From Ulva prolifera (lineage: Eukaryota; Chlorophyta; Ulvophyceae; Ulvales; Ulvaceae), in the NCBI GenBank assembly GCA_023078555.1, contig CM041202.1:4946522-5010521 (forward strand): DNA of 64,000 bases, given 5' to 3'. Position 1 is the first letter of the stretch, and the number at the start of each line of letters is the position of its first letter. The position numbers and the translations under genes are program-made. The notes beneath the pieces were generated by a model that made no database searches, was not told where the DNA came from, and saw nothing but the letters and a program-made list of their open reading frames with translations. This document shows, piece after piece, positions 22,175 to 31,944 of this stretch.

Positions 22175-22409
22175 TGATATGTAAATTGGAGCAGTTAGGC
22201 TCAGAGGGACACGGTTCAGTGGCAGTGGAAAAGAAAGAGAAGAGATTTACAAGTAAAGTCCGAAGCTGTTGGACAGTACATAAGTATTTATAGACTCCAG
22301 AGTGGGGCCTATGTTCAATACAAAAATATACCGGTCACCACAACTCCCGTATCCCTTGATACCTCAATAGGTCCTAATCTCACTAAGTCAAGGACGGAAT
22401 AACATAACA
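22175..22409 (-). repeat. LTR D, 3' LTR of GyI
   Basis: 235 bp, on the plus strand TGATATGTAAATTGG...AACATAACA. A nearly identical copy occupies 44437-45306 (interrupted there by a TIR element). The inner edge touches a polypurine tract. On the minus strand a TATA box, TATAAATACT, is seen near 22283-22292. This copy gives the uninterrupted site against which the TIR insertion at 44664 can be read. Confidence 0.88.
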
Positions 22410-22426
22410 ACTACTCCCCCTGAAGT
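22410..22426 (-). other. GyI polypurine tract
   Basis: On the minus strand CTTCAGGGGGAGTAGT runs directly into the LTR start TGTTATG. This supports LTR D as the 3' LTR of the element lying to the right. Confidence 0.75.
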
Positions 22427-22596
22427 CCGCAGACTCACAGTGATCCACTGGGGTAACAAGGCAATGGCTCAGCATAAGGCTGGCTCAGATGAATCTTCAA
22501 GATCTTCTTTCAAATGGTTCCTAAGGTCTTCGTCCAGGCGTTATTAAACAAAACGACTGAGGTCTTCTCCTTAGGCAAAAACATAGCCTGAAGGAC

Positions 22597-25500
22597 TCAT
22601 GGATCCGGTCCGAATCTACGGTCAAGCTCCTGATGCAGCAGTAGGTCGACTTCATCATCAGAGTCCACTTCATGCGCAGCTGTAGCTTCAAAAATGTAGG
22701 ACGACACCGGGTCGCAAGGTCTCTCAGAACTCCTGGGAAACTTCTTCTCAAAGTCCTTTATCAATTGCTGATCTTCCGGCGCCAGCAGTGCAGACTGCGG
22801 CTGCCACAAAGTAGAGCCGTCCTTGCGAACCACGAGATACCTCGCGGGGATGTCCAGCAATGACTCTAAATCAGCGGGCGCACGGCCATGCCGTCGCCTG
22901 TCCAGCACCTGTACCAAAGGATTGAAAACAGGATGCAGTTCAATTGGGGGAACATCAGGATCAAACTCCCGATCTGGGTCCACAAAGTATGGACGCAAGT
23001 ACTGAACATTGATCACATTGTGATTGCCTGAATAGGCATCTGGAAGCCGGATGCGATAAGCATTTGGTCCAACTACTTCAGTGACAGAGAACGGTCCCAC
23101 AAAACGTGGAAGCAACTTGCGAACCTGCGTATCAACGCAGCGCACTCTCAGGAACGAAGAAACAATCTTCACAGTATCACCAACTTTGAACACATACGCA
23201 CGTGGCGATGCCTTATGGGCAGCAATCATTCGTCGTCTGGAATGCTCCATAAAGCGTTGCCCTTGGCGCAGCATACCGCCACGCTGTCGAAACCAGGCGT
23301 CAACTTCAGGACACTCGGAATCACGCGAACCAGACATAGGATCGCGCAGGTCTCTAGGAGACCATCCGAACAACAGTCGATGAGGAGTGAAACCTGTTGC
23401 ACTGTGCAAAGTGTTGTGGTATGCATACAAGAGGGAAGGAACAAGCTCTTCCCAGTCTGCTTGGTGTTTGGACACGAATGCACGCAACATAGACAAGAAT
23501 GTACGATGGAAATTCTCAGTCTGACCATCCGTCTGAGGATGGTATGCGGTGGAATGAAATAGCTTGACAGCTATAGCGCGCATAACACGCTTCATGCGAA
23601 CAGCAGTCAATCGCGAGTCGCGGTCGCCCAGAATGCAATCAGGCAGACCTACCCACGAGAACACTTTATCATACAGCAGATCAATCAATTGCTGAGTGCT
23701 CATGTGCTTGGTGCATGGTATGACAATAGACCACTTCGTGAAACGATCTAGGATGGCGAGGTAGCCATCATTACCGCACTTGGATTTTGGAAGACCGGAT
23801 ACCCAGTCAAGAGTAATCCAGCCGAATGGTCGCCGGGGATCCGGCAGAGGGTGCAGCTCGGGGGTGGGCTGAGGCATCGACTTGCTCCGCTGGCAGATGG
23901 GGCACCTGCGTATGTACTCCTGGACGGCAGCTGACATGTCAGGCCAATAGAAATGTTGGGACAGAGCATGATAAGTTTTAGCATATCCAAAATGACCACC
24001 TATCTCAATGTCATGATAATCGTGGAGCAACTTGGCACGCAGATTGCGGAAGTACGGGACAAACAGTCGATGCGCCCCTCCACGGACGAAATAAACCAAT
24101 CCGTGTTTGAAACTGAAGTCTTTGTAGCGGGGAGAGCGCGCTCTTGCAATGACGCGCTTACCTTCCTTGGTGGTGTGCAGTCCCTCTTTAACTTCGGACA
24201 GGACGGTGTCGTATGGCACAAACGAAGCGACCAGCATAAGACGCAGGTCGTCGCGTCTAGACAAACCGTCAGCAAACGAGTTGACAGAGCCGGGAACGTA
24301 TTCAACCGACAGATTGAACTCTGACAGAAACTGCTGCCACCTGACCTGTCGAGGAGACAAGTTAGCTTGCGACATGAAGTGTTGCAGAGGCCGATGGTCA
24401 GTGCCGCAAGTAACTGTAAACTCCGAGCCATACAAAAAGTGACGCCATAAGCGAAGTGCCAACACAATAGCTAACAGCTCACGCTCGTGCACTGGGTACC
24501 TGCGTTCGCGATCAGCCAACTTATGCGAGAAAAACGAAACTGGTCGTCGACCAGTGGGTGTGTCCTGCTCCAATGAGGCACCTACAGCGTAATCACTAGC
24601 ATCGGAGACTACGTGGAAAGGGGAGTCGGGATCTGGCCTTGCTAACACAGGCGCAGCAAGAATGCTGACCTTCAGTTTTTGCAAAGCAGCTCCTTCCACC
24701 TCCTCCCGCCATAGCCAGGGAACATCGCCGCGTAAAAGATTGGTTAGCGGCGCAGTGATGCGCGCATATCCTGCGATGTAGTCTCGCCAGAACCCGAATG
24801 TTCCCAGCAGCGAGCGCAATGCAGGCACGTCCTCTGGGACAGGCCAATTCTGCAATGCTGCAGCGCGCTGGGGGTTGACAAACTGGCCTGAGCCATCAAC
24901 CATATGTCCTAAAAACTCAATGGTAGTTTGCAGCCATTCGCATTTGGAAGGCTTGACAAACAAGTGATGTTCTCGAAGACGCTGCAGAACAGCGCGAATG
25001 TGTGTCAAATGCTCTTCTTCAGTCACAGAGAAGATACACACGTCATCAAGATAAATTGCAATGAACGTCGCGAATGGAACAGTGCCGCCACCTGGTAGCG
25101 CAACATTTTCACGAAACGTTTCATCCATCAGGTACTGGAACGTGCTGGGTGCACCACACAAACCCATCGGCATAACCTTGAATTCATAGTTGCCATATGG
25201 AGTAGTGAAAGCAGTCTTTCCTATATCTGTATCTCGGACCCGGACTTGGTAAAAGCCGTCCAATAGGTCGAGTTTGGAGAAAAACTTTGCCTTCGACAGG
25301 CGTGCAAGCAGTTCAGAAATGCGGGGCAGTCTATATGCAATGCGATTAAGCGTCTTTGCATTGAGTGCCACATATGAAATGCACATGCGCCAGGAGCGCT
25401 TGCCTGTGACTGGGTCTGGTTTCTTAGGTACGAATAGCACGGGCGCAGCCCAAGGGGATAGGCTGGGTCGGATCCATCCATTCTCAAGGAAGGTGGAAAT

Positions 25501-26382
25501 GTACTTTTTAACCTCAACATCTTCTTCTTGTGTGAAAGGATGCGGGTTACGCGCGTACGGCTTTGCCGAGGGCGCGGTGTCGATGGTGTGTTCGATGACG
25601 GAGCCATCAGTGGCGTAGCGAATAGGCGGGAGACCTCCAGGGATCTTCGCCTTAAGAACGTCTGCATATTCCTGCAATAATGGAGCAACCTTGGGATGGT
25701 CAGCTCCTTTTCCTGAAAGCAAAGTTGGGTCGCAGAGCTGTTGCTCAGGAAGTACAACACCTACGCACGCTTGCGCTGGATCAATGTCACTATCAGAAGC
25801 GAGCGTTTTAGCGAGGGTATCCATATTGCATAATTCGATAGTATCAGAATGTATGCCAGGAAGTGCAGGGGCCTTGAAGGCCTTTATGCAGCGCTGTTCG
25901 CCATTGACCTGAACGAACATGCAGCGTTTCCGCCAGCGCACTTCTGGTTCATGCTTAGACAGGAAATCTAAACCCAGAACGACATCATAGCCAGGCATGT
26001 CTAACACCAAAAAGCGTTGCTTCACAGCCAAAGGGCCGATTCGCAACCATACCTCGCGTGTAACACCATCAATACTCAATGTTGAATCGTCCGCCAGACG
26101 CGCGGGAGGAATATCCCGTGCGAGAACACTTATACCACGAGCTCTAGCGTAAGCAGATGAAATGAACGAGGCAGAAGCCCCGGAATCAACCAAAGCTAGG
26201 CCGTATGCACCGGCGACAGTGCATTCGAAAGTTAGGAGACGAGTACCAAAGGATGCTGCTGTCCTGAGGGACGGCTTATAGACCAAATGGTCATCATCCT
26301 GTGGGTCCAGCGGCGCCCATTCTGGGCGATGAATTGCTGGTTCCCGTTTGCGTGCTACGAAACAAGGCTTTTTACGGCCCAT
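22597..26382 (-). CDS. GyI Pol polyprotein, complete frame
   Basis: About 1261 codons from the first ATG (26380-26382); the frame opens a few codons earlier with GTG. Domains: aspartic protease (LVDSGASASFISS, about residue 65), RT (SKLDLLDGFYQVRVRD and IYLDDVCIFS) and RNase H (DASDYAVGASLEQ, ERELLAIVLALRLW, GTDHRPLQHF, ADGLSRR). Then come integrase zinc binding (HDYHDIEIGGHFG...CPICQ), the integrase core (LDWVSGLP, LGDRDSRLT, GQTENFHRTF: D, D, E) and a C-terminal chromodomain-like stretch (VLDRRRHG...RYLVVRKDG...LWQPQSAL). No stop or missing catalytic residue is seen, so the enzyme set may be functional. Confidence 0.95.
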   Translation of the reverse strand: MGRKKPCFVARKREPAIHRPEWAPLDPQDDDHLVYKPSLRTAASFGTRLLTFECTVAGAYGLALVDSGASASFISSAYARARGISVLARDIPPARLADDSTLSIDGVTREVWLRIGPLAVKQRFLVLDMPGYDVVLGLDFLSKHEPEVRWRKRCMFVQVNGEQRCIKAFKAPALPGIHSDTIELCNMDTLAKTLASDSDIDPAQACVGVVLPEQQLCDPTLLSGKGADHPKVAPLLQEYADVLKAKIPGGLPPIRYATDGSVIEHTIDTAPSAKPYARNPHPFTQEEDVEVKKYISTFLENGWIRPSLSPWAAPVLFVPKKPDPVTGKRSWRMCISYVALNAKTLNRIAYRLPRISELLARLSKAKFFSKLDLLDGFYQVRVRDTDIGKTAFTTPYGNYEFKVMPMGLCGAPSTFQYLMDETFRENVALPGGGTVPFATFIAIYLDDVCIFSVTEEEHLTHIRAVLQRLREHHLFVKPSKCEWLQTTIEFLGHMVDGSGQFVNPQRAAALQNWPVPEDVPALRSLLGTFGFWRDYIAGYARITAPLTNLLRGDVPWLWREEVEGAALQKLKVSILAAPVLARPDPDSPFHVVSDASDYAVGASLEQDTPTGRRPVSFFSHKLADRERRYPVHERELLAIVLALRLWRHFLYGSEFTVTCGTDHRPLQHFMSQANLSPRQVRWQQFLSEFNLSVEYVPGSVNSFADGLSRRDDLRLMLVASFVPYDTVLSEVKEGLHTTKEGKRVIARARSPRYKDFSFKHGLVYFVRGGAHRLFVPYFRNLRAKLLHDYHDIEIGGHFGYAKTYHALSQHFYWPDMSAAVQEYIRRCPICQRSKSMPQPTPELHPLPDPRRPFGWITLDWVSGLPKSKCGNDGYLAILDRFTKWSIVIPCTKHMSTQQLIDLLYDKVFSWVGLPDCILGDRDSRLTAVRMKRVMRAIAVKLFHSTAYHPQTDGQTENFHRTFLSMLRAFVSKHQADWEELVPSLLYAYHNTLHSATGFTPHRLLFGWSPRDLRDPMSGSRDSECPEVDAWFRQRGGMLRQGQRFMEHSRRRMIAAHKASPRAYVFKVGDTVKIVSSFLRVRCVDTQVRKLLPRFVGPFSVTEVVGPNAYRIRLPDAYSGNHNVINVQYLRPYFVDPDREFDPDVPPIELHPVFNPLVQVLDRRRHGRAPADLESLLDIPARYLVVRKDGSTLWQPQSALLAPEDQQLIKDFEKKFPRSSERPCDPVSSYIFEATAAHEVDSDDEVDLLLHQELDRRFGPDP

Positions 26383-26428
26383 CAGCTGCACAAACAGAGA
26401 AAATCAAAGAAACTCTACGCCTAAGCGT

Positions 26429-26580
26429 TAAGAGTGAATAAGCTCTGCGCCGAAGCGGTATGAGCTGGAAAAGCTTCTGCACCCAAGTGGTGAGAGCCGG
26501 AATACGCTCTGCGCCGAAGCGGTACGAGCTGGAATTGGCTCTGCGCCGAAGCGGTACGAGTTGGAATGCCCTTCAAAGGC
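26429..26580 (-). repeat. Tandem repeats in the GyI gag-pol spacer
   Basis: About four imperfect units of 30-33 bp built around CTCTGCGCCGAAGCGGTA (plus strand). They lie between the gag stop (26615) and the pol start (26382). In the pol frame they encode repeats of YRFGAE, and that frame is open from 26769 to 26428 before two stops close to the pol ATG. Confidence 0.8.
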
Positions 26581-26614
26581 GGGTGGCCTTATGCTTATGC
26601 ATGCAAAGAACAGA

Positions 26615-27602
26615 TTACTTGGTACGGGAGCGGTCCTCCCAAACACCTTCGTCCTTCTTTTTCTGAATTCTAGGACATGCCGCGGCGTTGTGTTCTTTCG
26701 ACTTGCAATACCAACAGAACAAACCACGCGACCCACTAGCACCGGCTCCTTTGTGCTTCCTACCAGCACCAGGTCGACGAGTAGTGTCCGTCAGACGGAG
26801 ATTCGGTGCCGCCTTGTACGACAACTGCTCAGCTAGCGACTTCAGGCGAGTGGGGGACCGATCAGACTTAGCCCAACACACAACCTGTGCGCGGACTTTC
26901 TCTAACAAGGCGGGCTGGAGCCCGAACATGAATGCATCGAAAAAGTCGTCGGTCGTGATGTTACCGCCGAGTGAGTTTATCTGACTACGCAGTTTATCGG
27001 CATGCTCATAAAACGCGTTGACTGAATCATTTGGTCGCTGGCGAACAGAACGCCAGCGCTCCTTCAAAGTCAGGAGGTCCGTACCAGCACTGATAAAATG
27101 GTTAGTGAACTCTGAAAGGAATTGACCGTACGACGTAGGCGTCCGACTAAGAGATTTAAACCAAGTGGCTGCGGACGACTGATGTGGGAACACAATGGTG
27201 CGCAGTGACAAAAGACGTCGGCTCCAGCTATCTGGGCCAGAAAAGTATTCATGCGCATCAAAATAGGACGTTATGTCCTCAAGAATTGCATCGATGATCT
27301 GCAAACGGAATCTCAGACTGCGAACCTTTAAACCGAGGCAGGGAGATGGCGTCCTTCGGAGGAGCCATTGCGCGGTTGGCATACGCAGGCCGCAGGCTGG
27401 CGTCATAACGGGCGCCGCCCGGGCTGGTTGGGTCGAATCCTTGAAGGTCGAACCCCGCAAGAGCACCTCTGCCGATTCCCTGCGGCGCCACAAGTTCCGG
27501 AACATCCGGGTCGTTAACAGCGTCGTGAACAGGTACAGCATTGACGTCGGCAACGACATCGTCAGCAGGGTTGATAGGGTTCGGAGCACCTTGGTCAGAC
27601 AT
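26615..27602 (-). pseudogene. GyI gag with frameshift
   Basis: Starts MSDQGAPNPINPADDVV (ATG 27600-27602). A conserved retrotransposon Gag segment follows (AATWFKSLSRTP, YGQFLSEFTNHF, RWRSVRQRPNDSVNAFYEHA, DAFMFGLQPALLEKV), then a zinc knuckle CWYCKSKEHNAAAC. Near 27290 the frame is broken by about seven extra bases (GATGATC). The homologous gag piece at 47506-47863 lacks these bases and reads straight through. Capsid formation would need this break bypassed. Confidence 0.92.
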
Positions 27603-27912
27603 ATTGGCGAATATGGGTGGAATTGGTGAATGATGCGTTTGAGTGCCGCTACGAAGACTCACCATAGGGGTCGACAGAATGAAATGCAGTGAATGAAACA
27701 CTCGAGTGTTGGAATATATATAATGTAGGACGAGGTGCCACCTGCTTATGGCCCTCGAACGCACTAATGGAAACTCACGGGATTTCGTGCAACTGAAATA
27801 TTCCAAATAACGCGGTTCAGATATAAACAACCGCGGGGTTCGTGAGTCTGAACCCTTCTCACGCTCAAATATGCAACTGTGCATATAGTAAGAAACAAAC
27901 GCGAGTGAAAAC
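27603..27912 (-). other. Leader region upstream of GyI gag
   Basis: No LTR D copy and no family primer-binding site (TGGTATCG) are present. An AT-rich ATATATATAA lies near 27713-27722. This may be part of the untranslated leader, or unrelated DNA left by a 5' truncation. Confidence 0.4.
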
Positions 27913-28040
27913 CAGGGGGTCAACCACTCCCGCTACATGGTGGGCCCACCTACGGCGCGCAAGATCGGCTGCGATTTTGGCCGCTTGGGGAAGACTTTGG
28001 CTATTGTCTATGTTGAATGGGGATTCGTAGTGTGTCATCT
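27913..28040 (+). repeat. Dispersed 125-bp repeat, copy 1
   Basis: Starts GGGGGTCAACCACTCCCGCT and ends near TAGTGTGTCATCTC. It matches 43200-43322 in opposite orientation with only a few differences. Sequence on both sides is different at the two sites. No coding potential is seen. Confidence 0.85.
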
Positions 28041-28350
28041 CACTCGGGTGGGGAAAATGGCCCATGATCGTCCATATGGCTCGTCTGGTTGGGGAAAATC
28101 CGCCTTGCGCGACGCTGGCTCCCCAACCGGCCCAGACGCTCAGTCGCCTCCCCAAACCTCTTCAAACGTTCGCAGGCGTCCCCAAACGCCTTTAAAATGA
28201 GCTCTTTAAAGCTCTTGTTGGTGATCGCAAGGCTGTATGTGCATTTTTTTCGTTGGTGAGGCTTCATGAAGTTGTATACGGCTGAGTTTCCTGGAGGCTG
28301 GCCACATAGTGACGCACGCTATGCAATTTGACTCGTATTAATCCCTCTAA
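28041..28350. other. Unassigned spacer
   Basis: Contains several GTTGGGGA/TCCCCAAC-like motifs on both strands (28085-28190), giving weak inverted repeats. No gene is recognised. It ends at the TIR element whose left TA is 28351-28352. Confidence 0.45.
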
Positions 28351-28357
28351 TACCGTA

Positions 28358-28710
28358 CTAAATTAAACCCATCGATACGTAACGCAGAACGCAGGCCTGA
28401 AGTGGCGTTGAAACACCTCGCTGTAACGGATAACGGTGGCCAGATTGGCCGTATCTCCAGGAATATTTCGTACACCCGTAACGCTTAGGGCACCTAACGC
28501 CACGTACTGCATGTCGCAGCTCACCGTCTAGCACGTTTACAACAACTCCGTGTGTGTGCCCGCGCTTATCGTGCAAATGCGGAGCGACATCATCTTGCTC
28601 CTCACCACGACTCTGCTCGCCATCGTCGCTAGGCAGACTCGGTTCGATGCTGCACTGACTATCGCCAATCTCGTACACTCCAGCATAAACATCTGGATCA
28701 TAGTTGACGT
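28358..28710 (-). pseudogene. TIR-C acidic ORF, second part (copy 1)
   Basis: Continues the frame that starts at 41944 after CopB is removed. It reads NYDPDVYAGVYEIGDSQCSI, then PSDDGEQSRGEEQDDVAPHL and HDKRGHTHG, after which it leaves the frame of copy 2 and runs into terminal-region sequence. The protein is strongly acidic. It might be the N-terminus of a transposase or an accessory protein. Copy 2 keeps a different, complete C-terminus. Confidence 0.55.
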
Positions 28711-29104
28711 TGTTATAAGCAAGGACCTATGCGCAGCATTCATCAAGCTAGCTAGTGGGCTGCAGAGCCGTTACCTGTGGAGCACTCAGGTCGTACGTCG
28801 GCAATGCACAGATCAGGGGATGTACTGTAATGCAGTGAGGCAATACAGGAACCACGTAAGACTGTAAGAGAATGGTTACAGTAGACTTGGAGGCACATGA
28901 CTATACGCCACCGATCAGTCAAGTCTACAGCGGTCATAATCACAGTGACCGCACACAATCCTCACATGGATAGTGCTGGATTATGCTCATGCATATGATC
29001 ATGCATATGTCCTAACATAACAGGAGTTGGGCCCGTGGCCACCACACTCATGTGCGTACTTGCACGTCATGCATTGTGTCCCAGGATGGACCTCATTTAT
29101 GACA
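28711..29104 (-). repeat. 3' LTR of CopB (family B)
   Basis: 394 bp; plus-strand ends TGTTATAAGC and TTTATGACA. Left flank GACGT matches the right flank of the 5' LTR. The inner side touches a short purine run (GGGGAG on the minus strand) that overlaps the pol stop codon. Confidence 0.95.
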
Positions 29105-29109
29105 CTCCC

Positions 29110-31572
29110 CTAGAGACTAATCTGGACCGGCATCAGATGAAGTCTCTTCCGAACATCCTTAAATGCAGGACCTGGTAACACCTTCGTGAAGACATCAGCA
29201 AGCTGGTCTTTGGTCCCTACCCATTGCACTTGAATCTCGTCTGCCTCTACAAATTCACGGACCCTTAGGTGCCGCACTCGAATGTGTTTAGACCTATCAC
29301 TAGAGATTGGCTTGTTGGCTAGGATATTCGCACTTTTATTGTCTCCCCAAAGCACAGGTTTTTCTGGACGAAGATGCAGGTCTAACAACAACTGTTTAGC
29401 CCACATCAACTCGTTTGCTGCACTACTCATAGCGATCAGCTCGGCCTCAGTTGTATCACCAGCAGTGATAGACTGTCGCTTCGACCTCCAAAATACTGTG
29501 TTGCCATAGACCCTTAGGACTAGGCCACTCACACTTTTTAGGCCTTTGTCATTCGCAAAATCAGCATCCGAATAGCCTTCTAGCAAACAGCTCTTTGATG
29601 AGCCCTCAAACACTAGACCTAGTTCCTTCGTGGACTGCAGGTATCTCAGTATATGTTGCACCGCTGGCCAATGCTCCTTTAAACTACACCCCATATGTTT
29701 GGCCAAAACATTGCAGGCATAAGAAATATCAGGCCGCGTAACTACAACAGCAATATATTGGATGCCTCCTACAGCACTCATGAATCTAGCGTGCTCAGCC
29801 TGGTCTGCTACCTCAAGTTCGGGATGATCCTTAGCACTCCTCAACTGTTGCCTTGGCACCAGCGGAGTCGGACTAGGTCTGCAATCTGCCATGCTGAATT
29901 TCTCTAGCAGGTTTACTACTTTCTGCTGCTGAGATAGAGAGATGATCTTCTGCTTCCTATCCCTGGTGATTGAGGCACCTAGTGCCCACGACAAGTCACC
30001 AAGGTCTCTACCTTCAAATGCTTTGAGAATCTGATCGATCAACTCCTTCAGGCCCGTAGACCGTCCAAAGAGAAAAAGATCATCCATCCACAGAAATATG
30101 AAACACCTACCAGTTTTTCTAACATACAGTGCTGGGTCCGAGTGTGATCTCACAAAACCCATTTCACCTAGCAAACGTGCAAGGGCCTTGTGCCATTCAC
30201 GTGCAGCCTGCTTCAATCCATACAAAGTCTTAAGCAATTTCCACACACGATGTGTACCATCATTCAGGATAGGAGGCTGTTCAACGTAGACAGTCTCATT
30301 CATTACCCCATTCAGAAAGGCACACTGGATATCGACATGCTTCATTTCTAAGTCCTCTACTGCAGCGATCGAAAGCAATGCACGCAAAGTAGCATAGCTC
30401 CCTACTGGAGCCCACGTTTCAAAGAAATCAATTCCCTCTTCTTGGGTAAAACCCCTGGCTACATACCGCGCCTTGTAACGCTGGATCTCCCCTGTGGGTC
30501 CCCTCTTTATCTTATAGACCCACTTACCAGAAATGGCCTTGGCCCCTACTGGCAGCTCAACGAGCTCATAAGTTCCGTGCTCGCTCAAAGTCACCTCCTC
30601 CTTCATAGCACCATGCCACTTCTCGGCATCTTCTCCAGCTAAGGCCTGTTTCCAAGGCGAGCTATCAGGATCAAAATGCTTCCTCTTCTTAATGGCTGCA
30701 ACCCGACGGGATGAACGTCGCTGGGCTGACTTACCGCCATCAAGCTCCCCATGCTTGGTCACCTCTGCACCAGCCATCGCACTGTCAGCCGTAGCCAACA
30801 TGCCTGATGTTTCGGCTACCTTTGGTGCTACTGTCTGCTCACTCACTGTGCTATGCTCTATATCAACACTAGCTTCTATGACAGCAACATCTGCATGTGG
30901 AATCAAGCGCTTGCGTACAAGCGGGTTCCATTTGTGTCTAACTGGGGCCGACTGCGCTTCCTGCCCTTGGGCATCAGCAGCAGTGTCATGCAAATCAAAA
31001 CTAACTTCTTTAGCAGGATGCATAGACTCCCCAGCGACAGGTGAGTTTGGGGCCGGACTTACCTCTCCCCTGGAGATAAATCCACCCAGATGCTCGCGCA
31101 TGTAGTCCATCCCATGCTCCAAGCTGCGAGCCGTAGCCCGTTCGCCTGAAGCCCTGGGGACGGGTCCCCCGATATCTCCCATGGCCCCTCGCGGCGGGCC
31201 AGCTGATCCCGCCGCGGCAGAGCTGGGTTGATGTTGTATCTCCATGTCGCGGACACTCACCTCATCTACTCTGCCAGAGTCGCCGGCGAGAGATCTCCCC
31301 GGAGATGTGAAGCTCTTCGCCTTCTGGCTGACGCGTGCGGCCGATGGCGACATGTCGATGGTGGAGTGCTCAAGCTCCCGAAAGCGGTCGATGTTGGAGT
31401 GGTTGTTGATGCGCTCGATGTTCTCACCTGGCTGGAGGTGCAAATCAGCAGCACCTTGGCACAGCTCCTGACTACGTACTACCGCATGGACATTCTCCAC
31501 TACCTCTGGAGTTGTCTGTCTAGTTTTCCGCTGCAGCTCCCCTGAACCGAGGTCATCCCCCAGCTCCGGAAC
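29110..31572 (-). CDS. CopB Pol, RT and RNase H half
   Basis: Over 800 open codons. After a variable linker comes RVT_2 reverse transcriptase: SGKWVYKIKRGPTGEIQRYK, FTQEEGIDFFETWAPVGSY, HVDIQCAFLNGV (catalytic D) and FLWMDDLFLFG (DD). RNase H follows: GYSDADFANDKGLKSVSG, TEAELIAMSSAANELMW, WGDNKSANILA and ADVFTKVLPGPA. The stop codon TAG (29110-29112) lies within the polypurine tract. At 31572 the frame meets CopA; joining across it (one GGAAC kept) gives EHVVPELGDD without a break. No internal damage is seen in this half. Confidence 0.94.
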   Translation of the reverse strand, partial: VPELGDDLGSGELQRKTRQTTPEVVENVHAVVRSQELCQGAADLHLQPGENIERINNHSNIDRFRELEHSTIDMSPSAARVSQKAKSFTSPGRSLAGDSGRVDEVSVRDMEIQHQPSSAAAGSAGPPRGAMGDIGGPVPRASGERATARSLEHGMDYMREHLGGFISRGEVSPAPNSPVAGESMHPAKEVSFDLHDTAADAQGQEAQSAPVRHKWNPLVRKRLIPHADVAVIEASVDIEHSTVSEQTVAPKVAETSGMLATADSAMAGAEVTKHGELDGGKSAQRRSSRRVAAIKKRKHFDPDSSPWKQALAGEDAEKWHGAMKEEVTLSEHGTYELVELPVGAKAISGKWVYKIKRGPTGEIQRYKARYVARGFTQEEGIDFFETWAPVGSYATLRALLSIAAVEDLEMKHVDIQCAFLNGVMNETVYVEQPPILNDGTHRVWKLLKTLYGLKQAAREWHKALARLLGEMGFVRSHSDPALYVRKTGRCFIFLWMDDLFLFGRSTGLKELIDQILKAFEGRDLGDLSWALGASITRDRKQKIISLSQQQKVVNLLEKFSMADCRPSPTPLVPRQQLRSAKDHPELEVADQAEHARFMSAVGGIQYIAVVVTRPDISYACNVLAKHMGCSLKEHWPAVQHILRYLQSTKELGLVFEGSSKSCLLEGYSDADFANDKGLKSVSGLVLRVYGNTVFWRSKRQSITAGDTTEAELIAMSSAANELMWAKQLLLDLHLRPEKPVLWGDNKSANILANKPISSDRSKHIRVRHLRVREFVEADEIQVQWVGTKDQLADVFTKVLPGPAFKDVRKRLHLMPVQISL

Positions 31573-31927
31573 TGTCAGAAAAGCTATCATTTGTGCAGGG
31601 GCGGACGCGCAGTCCTCATTCAGGTCAGGTCAGGACAGCCAGCATCTCATACCTGCTGCGCACAGAGGTAGAACCGAGAGATGCTGAAGGGAAGTGCTAG
31701 TACCGGGAAACAGTAAAGAGAATGGTTACAGATCTCAGTGTGCACATGCTTATATGCACACTGAACACTCAACACTCAAGGTTACGGCGGGAAACCCTCG
31801 CACGATCTCTCTCACTACATCGAGACAATCTCGGCTGGCGGCTTACCCCTGCACTGGATCCGCGGATCGTCCGTGCATGGGTGCACCTGTCACCACACCG
31901 CTGCCCGCAGGCTCATGCATTGTGACA
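31573..31927 (-). repeat. 3' LTR of CopA (family A)
   Basis: 355 bp; plus-strand ends TGTCAGAAAAGC and ATTGTGACA. It matches 37502-37856 except at three positions (an A/G near the tRNA-distal third and two T/C or T/G sites). The adjacent GGGTTTATGGGGGAG on the minus strand is the polypurine tract (31928-31942). Confidence 0.96.
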
Positions 31928-31944
31928 CTCCCCCATAAACCCTG

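Larger units (their letters stand above)
22175..27602 (-). mobile_element. Ty3/gypsy element GyI
   Basis: Reading leftward it has gag with a zinc knuckle, a repeat-bearing spacer, a complete pol frame (protease, RT, RNase H, integrase, chromodomain-like tail), a polypurine tract and an LTR. The RT-before-integrase order marks it as gypsy. Only gag is broken, by one small insertion. No matching 5' LTR is found up to 28350, so the left LTR stands alone and the 5' end is probably truncated. Confidence 0.93.
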
